64,000 nt of DNA, taken from contig NZ_JAAKDE010000010.1 of NCBI RefSeq assembly GCF_013664685.1, positions 95,963 through 159,962 on the forward strand, written 5' to 3'. This document shows, piece by piece, positions 60,501-64,000 of the stretch (position 1 is the first letter of the stretch; each line of letters opens with the position of its first letter). The translations under genes were made by a program, and so were the position numbers. The notes beneath the pieces are model-generated. The model had not been told where the DNA came from. It searched no databases and worked only from the letters and a program-made list of their open reading frames with translations. The stretch comes from Capillibacterium thermochitinicola (lineage in GTDB: Bacteria; Bacillota; UBA4882; UBA10575).

Positions 60501-63117
60501 CGACCAAGCCGAACAGATCACGGCCCAGGCAATGGAGGAGCGGGACTCCGCCGAAGCGGACCGTCCGGATTAAGCGTTGGAGATAATCCACGGCCAACAG
60601 GCCAAGGATTCCCCAGTGGAGGGGAAGGACCTGCACCGCCTGTCCCGGGAAAACAGCGAGACAGAGCCCAATGAAGAGGAGCAGGGTGGGCGCGACCAGA
60701 CTGCGACGTAAGTTATCCACCATCTGCCAGCAGGTGACCGGCGGCAGATGAACAGGCGTCTCGGTCCCATCCTGGTCGGGCACGCTCTTTTTTAACCAGG
60801 GCAAGAGCTGCCAATCCCCCCGGACCCAGCGGTGGAACCGGGACAGATTGCCGAGAAAGGAGGACGGGTAGTCTTCCAGCAACTCGATATCACTGACGAA
60901 ACCGGCGCGGAGAAAGCCGCCCTCCAAGAGGTCGTGGCTTAAAATCGCGTTTTCCGGAAAGCGTTTCCGGAGCAAACGGTCGAAGATCCGGGCGTCGTAG
61001 ATCCCCTTCCCCGCAAAGATTCCATGCCCGAAGAGGTCCTGATAAGGGTTGGAGACCGCACTGCTGTAGAGGTCGATCCCCCATTGGTTACTGTGGAGGA
61101 GTGCAAAGACGGAATGATTGGCGCTGGCGTTACTGATGGCCATTTTCGGCTGTAAAATGCCGTAACCTTTGACGACGATCCCCTTCTCTTCGTCGACCAC
61201 CGGGGCGTTCAACGGATGGGCAATCGTTCCGATCAGACGGCGAGCGGCTTCACGGGGCAACTGCGTATCCGAGTCCAAGGTGATTACGTAGCGGATCTGT
61301 TTATAAAACTCGCGGTCGCCGGTGACCGTCGTAAAACTGGTCTCTTCGACCCCGGCGAGTAGCGCGTTGAACTCGGTAAGTTTCCCGCGCTTCCGTTCCC
61401 AACCCATCCAGACCCCTTCCTGGGGATTGTACCGCCGCTCGCGGTGTAATAGATGGAAATAACTTTCGCCCTCCGGATGGGGGTAACGCTCGTTCAAGGC
61501 GGCGATCCCGGCCAGGGCCGCTTCGAGAAGCGGGGCGTCTTCCGGACGCTCCTTTTCCGCGGCATCGGAAAAATCGGTCAGCAGGGCGAAATAGATGTGC
61601 GGATCGGTATTGGCCAGATGGTAGACTTCCAGTTTCCGCAGTAAAGACTCAACATCCTCCATACTCCCTAAAATCGTAGGGATCACCACCATCGTCGCTG
61701 CCTCGAGCGGAATGCCGTTGCGGAATTCGATCTTTGGTAGGATCTGCGGTGGAAAAACCCAATTCAAGACCGCATGGACCAAACGGACGGCGCTTCCGGC
61801 CACCGGGGCAAGCAGCAACAGACCGGCGAAAACCAACTGTAGAGGGGTAAAGGCCTGTAAGGCGGATAAGGACCACAAAAGACCGGTATAGATCAGCAAA
61901 AAACAAAGAACCAAAGAGGGGAAATAGACCAAATTCGGCTTTGCGCGCGCGGTCCGCCGGAAATGACGGAGGCCGCCCCCTTTACAATTTAAGGTTTGGG
62001 CCAGCTCTTTCCAGCCATCATCCAGCAGATAATACCCGACATGGGTCTTGACATTACCTTCGCCCGGGTTTTTGGTGGCCGCCCGGGCCAAAGCCAACAC
62101 CTTTTCGGCGATTTTTTCTTCCGGTAACCGCCATTCGCGGGCAAACAACTCCACCTCACTCCGCATTAAGCTGCGGCTCTCGTAATCCATCTCCGGGTAG
62201 ATCCGGGCCGGATCCTGGCGCAGGGTCTGCTCGACCAGGCTTAACTCTTCAAAATACTCATCCCACAGGGCCAGATTGACCTCCTGCAGCCCGCGGAAGA
62301 AGTTGCCGGCCATTGTCCGGTAGCTGGCTTGCCGTTGATGTTCCCGTTCTTTTAAATCGGAAAGGGTGAGATTTTCCGCCTTTACCCGGGCATCGAGCCA
62401 GTAGAGGAGGGGTTTTAAATCGGCGGACCGGCGGAATTCCTGTTCCAAAAAGAGCAGAACTGAAGGATCGGCCAGATCCATGTATTTTTCCAACTTGAAA
62501 ATGGCCTTGTTCAGCTGTTGGGTTCCCTCTTTCAACAGCGGGGCCACTTTTTCCGACCAGATCTTCTTTTGGTTGGCCGGTAACTGTTCTTGATTCAAAT
62601 GTACATAAAGTTCGCGGAGCTGGTGGAAGATGACAAAACGCAGCATGAGCGGGATCGCCCACAACTCACCGATGGTTAAGGGTTGGATTTGCTGATAAGC
62701 CCAGAGAAAACTGACCAAAACTTCCGGATCGGACTTACCCCCGGTGACCTTGAGCAGTTCATAAAGGATGGCATAAATCCGGTACAAACCTTTCATCTTT
62801 CCCGAAGTGAGGACCGGTAACCGCCGGAAATGGCTGATGGACAAGTTTTGCCGAATATACTTGTACTGTTCGAGCAGGAGATAATGGTTGTCCAACAACC
62901 ACTCGGCGGCCGGGGGAAGCATCGCTTCCTCTTCTTCCGCTTTGGCCAAAAAATCACGGTAAACCGCATTTAACAAACGTAGATCGTGTTTTACCTGGCG
63001 TTTGAGGCGTACGCTTCGGGAAAATGTAATGCCCTTTTGTTCCCTGGCAAGTTGGCGTGCATATTCCAAAAGTTCTTCCAATTGGAGAGAGGTTGTTGTC
63101 GTCAGCAAACGCACCAT
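54568..63117 (-). CDS. Cyclic beta-1,2-glucan synthase (GT84/GH94 giant membrane enzyme)
   Basis: A 2849-aa membrane enzyme that builds, cyclises and trims cyclic beta-1,2-glucan from UDP-glucose. N-terminal helical region to about residue 395. Membrane spans near 400-460. The glycosyltransferase region at about 470-780 has VITLDSDTQLPREA (DxD) and FHRWVRGDWQLLPWL. More spans lie near 800-990. A glucoamylase-like domain follows (about 1030-1480, TVDSGNLLVYLLTTK), then two beta-sandwich segments. The C-terminal GH94 phosphorylase domain has MGTGDWNDGMSEIGAGGKGE (about 2540), containing the catalytic Asp, and VPPHTGRGGWTWYTGSAGWM. This is the NdvB/Cgs architecture. No transporter (ndvA) is adjacent. 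The ATG at 63117 abuts AAAGGA too closely; TTG at 63108 or GTG at 63114 may be the real start. Confidence 0.95.
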   Translation of the reverse strand: MVRLLTTTTSLQLEELLEYARQLAREQKGITFSRSVRLKRQVKHDLRLLNAVYRDFLAKAEEEEAMLPPAAEWLLDNHYLLLEQYKYIRQNLSISHFRRLPVLTSGKMKGLYRIYAILYELLKVTGGKSDPEVLVSFLWAYQQIQPLTIGELWAIPLMLRFVIFHQLRELYVHLNQEQLPANQKKIWSEKVAPLLKEGTQQLNKAIFKLEKYMDLADPSVLLFLEQEFRRSADLKPLLYWLDARVKAENLTLSDLKEREHQRQASYRTMAGNFFRGLQEVNLALWDEYFEELSLVEQTLRQDPARIYPEMDYESRSLMRSEVELFAREWRLPEEKIAEKVLALARAATKNPGEGNVKTHVGYYLLDDGWKELAQTLNCKGGGLRHFRRTARAKPNLVYFPSLVLCFLLIYTGLLWSLSALQAFTPLQLVFAGLLLLAPVAGSAVRLVHAVLNWVFPPQILPKIEFRNGIPLEAATMVVIPTILGSMEDVESLLRKLEVYHLANTDPHIYFALLTDFSDAAEKERPEDAPLLEAALAGIAALNERYPHPEGESYFHLLHRERRYNPQEGVWMGWERKRGKLTEFNALLAGVEETSFTTVTGDREFYKQIRYVITLDSDTQLPREAARRLIGTIAHPLNAPVVDEEKGIVVKGYGILQPKMAISNASANHSVFALLHSNQWGIDLYSSAVSNPYQDLFGHGIFAGKGIYDARIFDRLLRKRFPENAILSHDLLEGGFLRAGFVSDIELLEDYPSSFLGNLSRFHRWVRGDWQLLPWLKKSVPDQDGTETPVHLPPVTCWQMVDNLRRSLVAPTLLLFIGLCLAVFPGQAVQVLPLHWGILGLLAVDYLQRLIRTVRFGGVPLLHCLGRDLFGLVVLPYEAVMMVDAIIRTLYRMKISRRHLLEWRTASEAGKQTPNTLWGVWKSMRRGQLLTLAGLVFFWVIVPSGLPWMVPFAVLWLSAPLWVHLTAVPRRPQRRVLNAAEQSYLRENARRIWHFFETVVTAEDNWLPPDNLQVDPDNGIAHRTSPTNIGLYLASLVTARDFGYITTKQLVTRIEQTVNTLQRLPRWEGHFYNWYDTVTLQPLIPLYVSTVDSGNLLVYLLTTKAGIQEWLQQPWAKALGQGLVDTIRWEAQKKETSAAWASYFEPELDDEPTILHWYRLLKKVKDEAQEEDQELFRATVAAIDRQIEELEWFFPWLPELLAAGEDNGDDLERKLRAVKRFAEVMALAEQEVAGETEEELPALAKLLSVSRARIAEFISDGERLCAQLEALVIAHDFTPLYDRQRRLFSIGYNVSNQRLDTSFYNLLASEARQASFIAIALGQVPVKHWTSMSRTSTLVGRKPVLISWTGTAFEYLMPLLVMTCHPNTLWEQTYRLMVKSQINYGKKLGLPWGVSESGYYAFDHRLNYQYRAFGIPTLALKQGLEKERVVTPYATFLAAMVAPKEAVNNLYRMERYGAFGAFGFYEALDFTPERLPKKRNYAIVKSYMAHHQGMSFMALGNLLHGNLMHRRFLKDPRVFSTDLLLHERILAPTVVKTHQQIPRYLPSRYHRDEGFDPRHFATHDTPLPVASFLSNGRYLVMVSNSGGGFSQYKDLLLTSWEEDPIKDHHGVFFYIKNINDGSTWSPTFHPLRDSADPVTMDSELDRIVFTKTRGNIQTQLKICVVPDEDAEIRQLTLTNFGDSPCTLEVTSYLEPVLARKEAFQAHPAFNKLFVETEVVPEAEALLAHRRTGQPNPSPWLVHALHVDVPTIGPLEFETDRSRFVGRGRSYRIPVVIETNQRLSGTTGAVLDPVFALRRRVQLNPGATANFTFITGVAPSREEALELVDRLASPYRFEQACELAYNRAQLELQEMKIPLHQVRLLQQMASQIFYYNYYQRTRSNALRKNVKDQSALWAYGISGDLPLILLWLEDQTGTDLAEQILRFHRYWKRKGLLTDLVILINNEEGYRQTLFEEVQRIIHSFPEPEDPERPGGVFLFSAGTIPKEDQILLETVARIVLHSDGGSIRSQLRPVVNLRRTLPQSRPVRLPMPVQANYIPTEPPEELLFFNGWGGFTPDGKEYVIQLRTKDLLPTPWCNIIANPKFGFAVSESGGGYTWAGNSREFKLTPWSNDPVLDPAGEICYLRDEETGLLWTLTALPIRDTEPYTVRHGQGYTVYEHQSQGLIQTGLVFTPIDAPVKILRLTLQNTEDREREIAVTYYLEWALGVNREKNAPFIITEYDRNSGALLARNVYQKDFRDQYGFLGIWTGGPEIDRSWTGDRAEFIGRNGSLSFPAALKRKKLSNTTGAQYNPCGAMQVKIYLPPQGERTINILVGAATSKEQVREIMYKYGRRAGVEAAFKNVRNYWADLLGRVQVATPDRAFDLLLNNWLLYQTVSCRLWARSAFYQSGGAYGYRDQLQDVLALLHARPGFARRQILLHAAHQYLEGDVQHWWHEETGYGIRTRFSDDLLWLPYAACRYAKHTGDMRIWKHRVPFLESPPLADHELERYEQAKVSTETGTIYEHCVRAIERALRFGEHGLPLMGTGDWNDGMSEIGAGGKGESVWLGWFLYHVLQEFIPFAVKQKDTARAERYTAICNELIVALNEHGWDGQWYRRAYNDRGEPIGSITNAECQIDCIAQAWGVISGAAELDKALLAMNSLDNKLVRREDGALICLLTPPFDKTEPSPGYIQAYPQGIRENGGQYTHGTIWAVIAWALLGQGNRAYDLFRILNPINQTRTYNEVQRYRVEPYVMAADVYSVPPHTGRGGWTWYTGSAGWMYQAGLEWILGLRRHGTVLYLKPCIPEDWPGFSVRYWYGQTEYEIKVENPDRKQTGGSYLELDGGRLADVEAGIPLVNDGEKHRVLLIL

Positions 63118-63676
63118 TCCTTTCTTTAAATCAATGTTATTCTCTTCCCGAATTCAGTTTAATAATCAGGATCGTTGAAGCAACAGGCACAGCAGCCTTC
63201 TCTTTTTGGTTCGTGCGGAAGGCTGCTGTCCATTGGCAAAGTCGGTCGGAATTGTGTTCGGTCCAAATGATGTTTGGTCTGTGCTTGTTTGAATCGAAGC
63301 GGGGAGCAACCGCGGAAGGAAAACCGGTGTGGGTCGCTGTTTTCAAGGTTGTCGCGAGGAAAACGTCGGCAAAAATTGTGGTTTTGTCGCGGTAATTTAT
63401 TGAAGATTAAAACATTTTGATGTTTAACCCAACTGTTCCTACGTATACAATTATACATAATACGCAAGAATCTTCCTGTTATGTTAAATATCACAAAAGA
63501 AACCAAAGGTCAACATGGCTTTCCGTAAAAAGCAAGTTACCGGAATGTTCCCGACAGGACCTCGGTCCGGCCAATTCGGTTGTAAACTGGCCTTTTCTGA
63601 ACGGTTCCTTTTTCCTTTTTTTACGCCCTTAATCATAATTTAAGGATTAAGCTGAGTGTTTGCGGGCTGAAAACTC
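63118..63676. other. Intergenic region between glucan synthase and the rRNA operon
   Basis: Nothing convincing is coded in these 559 bases; a possible 112-codon plus-strand frame at 63057-63395 begins inside the synthase gene and resembles no protein. The region is moderately AT-rich and contains the leader hairpin at 63189-63229. A T-rich stretch around 63600-63630 could end transcripts on the plus strand. It must hold the glucan synthase promoter, which I could not fix with confidence. Confidence 0.5.
63189..63229 (-). other. Perfect 12-bp hairpin in the glucan synthase leader
   Basis: ACAGCAGCCTTC (63189-63200) and GAAGGCTGCTGT (63218-63229) are perfectly complementary around a 17-nt loop. 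It lies about 70 nt upstream of the synthase start. No T-tract follows on either strand, so it is not a standard terminator; a 5'-UTR regulatory or stabilising element is possible. Confidence 0.6.
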
Positions 63677-63706
63677 TTGACGAATATCCTTATTCCGTGT
63701 TATACT
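63677..63706 (+). promoter_or_regulatory. rRNA operon promoter P1
   Basis: TTGACG (63677-63682), an 18-nt spacer and TATACT (63701-63706), about 245 nt before the 16S gene. Confidence 0.75.
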
Positions 63707-63765
63707 AACCCCGCATGTTTTTTCCGAGACGCGAAAAAGCGGCAAAAAAAGACACGAAAACACTC

Positions 63766-63794
63766 TAGACAAAAATAATTTTCCATGGTATATT
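63766..63794 (+). promoter_or_regulatory. rRNA operon promoter P2
   Basis: TAGACA (63766-63771), a 17-nt spacer and TATATT (63789-63794). Tandem promoters are typical of rRNA operons. The leader then has CCTGAAAACTAAACAG, a common pre-rRNA leader phrase, and GCTCTTCAAGAA near 63938, a boxA-like antitermination site just before the 16S gene. Confidence 0.75.
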
Positions 63795-63950
63795 AAAATA
63801 GTGTCGTAAAATGGCACAGGCGACTGAACCCTGAAAACTAAACAGCCAAGACAGGTAAGAGAAGGTAAGGGCTTGTTGCTTTACAAAGAAGTGATAAGTC
63901 CGGACGACGTCAAGAAGAAAACGATGAGCTAAAATCAGCTCTTCAAGAAT

Positions 63951-64000
63951 TTTACGGAGAGTTTGATCCTGGCTCAGGACGAACGCTGGCGGCGTGCTTA
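63951..64000 (+). rRNA. 16S ribosomal RNA (5' end only)
   Basis: The window ends in the first 50 nt of a 16S gene: GGAGAGTTTGATCCTGGCTC, then AGGACGAACGCTGGCGGCGT, the universal bacterial 5' sequence (site of primer 27F). The 5' end is placed by comparison with B. subtilis (TTTATCGGAGAG). The gene continues beyond the window. Confidence 0.97.

Noticed and set aside
63057..63395. A 112-codon plus-strand frame near the glucan synthase start
   Set aside because: It begins inside the opposite gene, lacks a ribosome site and has no recognisable protein character.

Overview
The window reads as chromosomal DNA of a GC-rich, spore-forming, probably anaerobic member of the Firmicutes. The evidence is: sporulation genes (yqfC, yqfD, cwlD); a Gram-positive regulatory repertoire (guanine riboswitch, T-box leader, strong sigma-A-type promoters, U-tract terminators); the Bacillus/Clostridium gene order yqfC-yqfD-phoH-pgpH-ybeY-dgkA-cdd-era; and oxygen-sensitive enzymes (two-subunit class I fumarase, radical SAM proteins). 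A deep clade such as Hydrogenispora/Limnochordia would fit the GC content, but this is a guess from gene content.

Layout. 1-5400 (minus strand): purine operon purE-purB-purC-purS-purQ-purL with a guanine-type purine riboswitch and leader terminator; purL runs off the left edge. 5500-7720: an unknown membrane protein, an RsmC-like methyltransferase, tRNA-Pro and tRNA-Gly. 7800-17072 (plus): an undescribed 44-aa membrane protein, secD-secF, a LapA-domain protein, recJ, relA, dtd and a DUF4139-like secreted protein. 17231-21111 (minus): xylose operon (ROK repressor, xylulokinase, divergent xylose isomerase). 21377-22274: tRNA-Leu(GAG) whose 3' end and terminator are duplicated 740 bp downstream, bracketing an AT-rich island. 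22275-30682: fumarase subunits, a hypothetical protein with a MurG-type transferase, a long-form serine hydroxymethyltransferase, an unknown radical SAM protein, cwlD and cca. 30770-40665: the yqfC...era cluster, then queA-tgt-yajC. 40808-48629: thrC; a T-box leader with predicted Phe specifier (UUC) in front of a phenylacetate-CoA ligase and a double-ACT protein; lipA, lpd, an HD-GYP protein and an Rrf2 regulator. 48875-54415: an EamA transporter, a nitroreductase, cheR, and the coupled set acpS-nnr-alr. 54568-63117 (minus): a giant cyclic beta-1,2-glucan synthase. 63677-64000: tandem rRNA promoters and the first 50 bases of a 16S rRNA gene.

The strongest candidate for something new is the Phe-type T-box controlling a phenylacetate-CoA ligase plus ACT-domain protein. 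It suggests that phenylalanine starvation switches on salvage of phenylacetate towards phenylalanine. Other unusual points are a probable AUC start codon in purC, the tRNA-Leu island with its 66-bp direct repeats, a metal-ligand change in the xylose isomerase, and a small membrane protein under a near-consensus promoter ahead of secDF.

Coordinates use my chosen start codons. Several starts lie downstream of the longest possible reading frame because a ribosome-binding site and family N-terminus support them. All family assignments are from recognition of sequence motifs, not from database searches.
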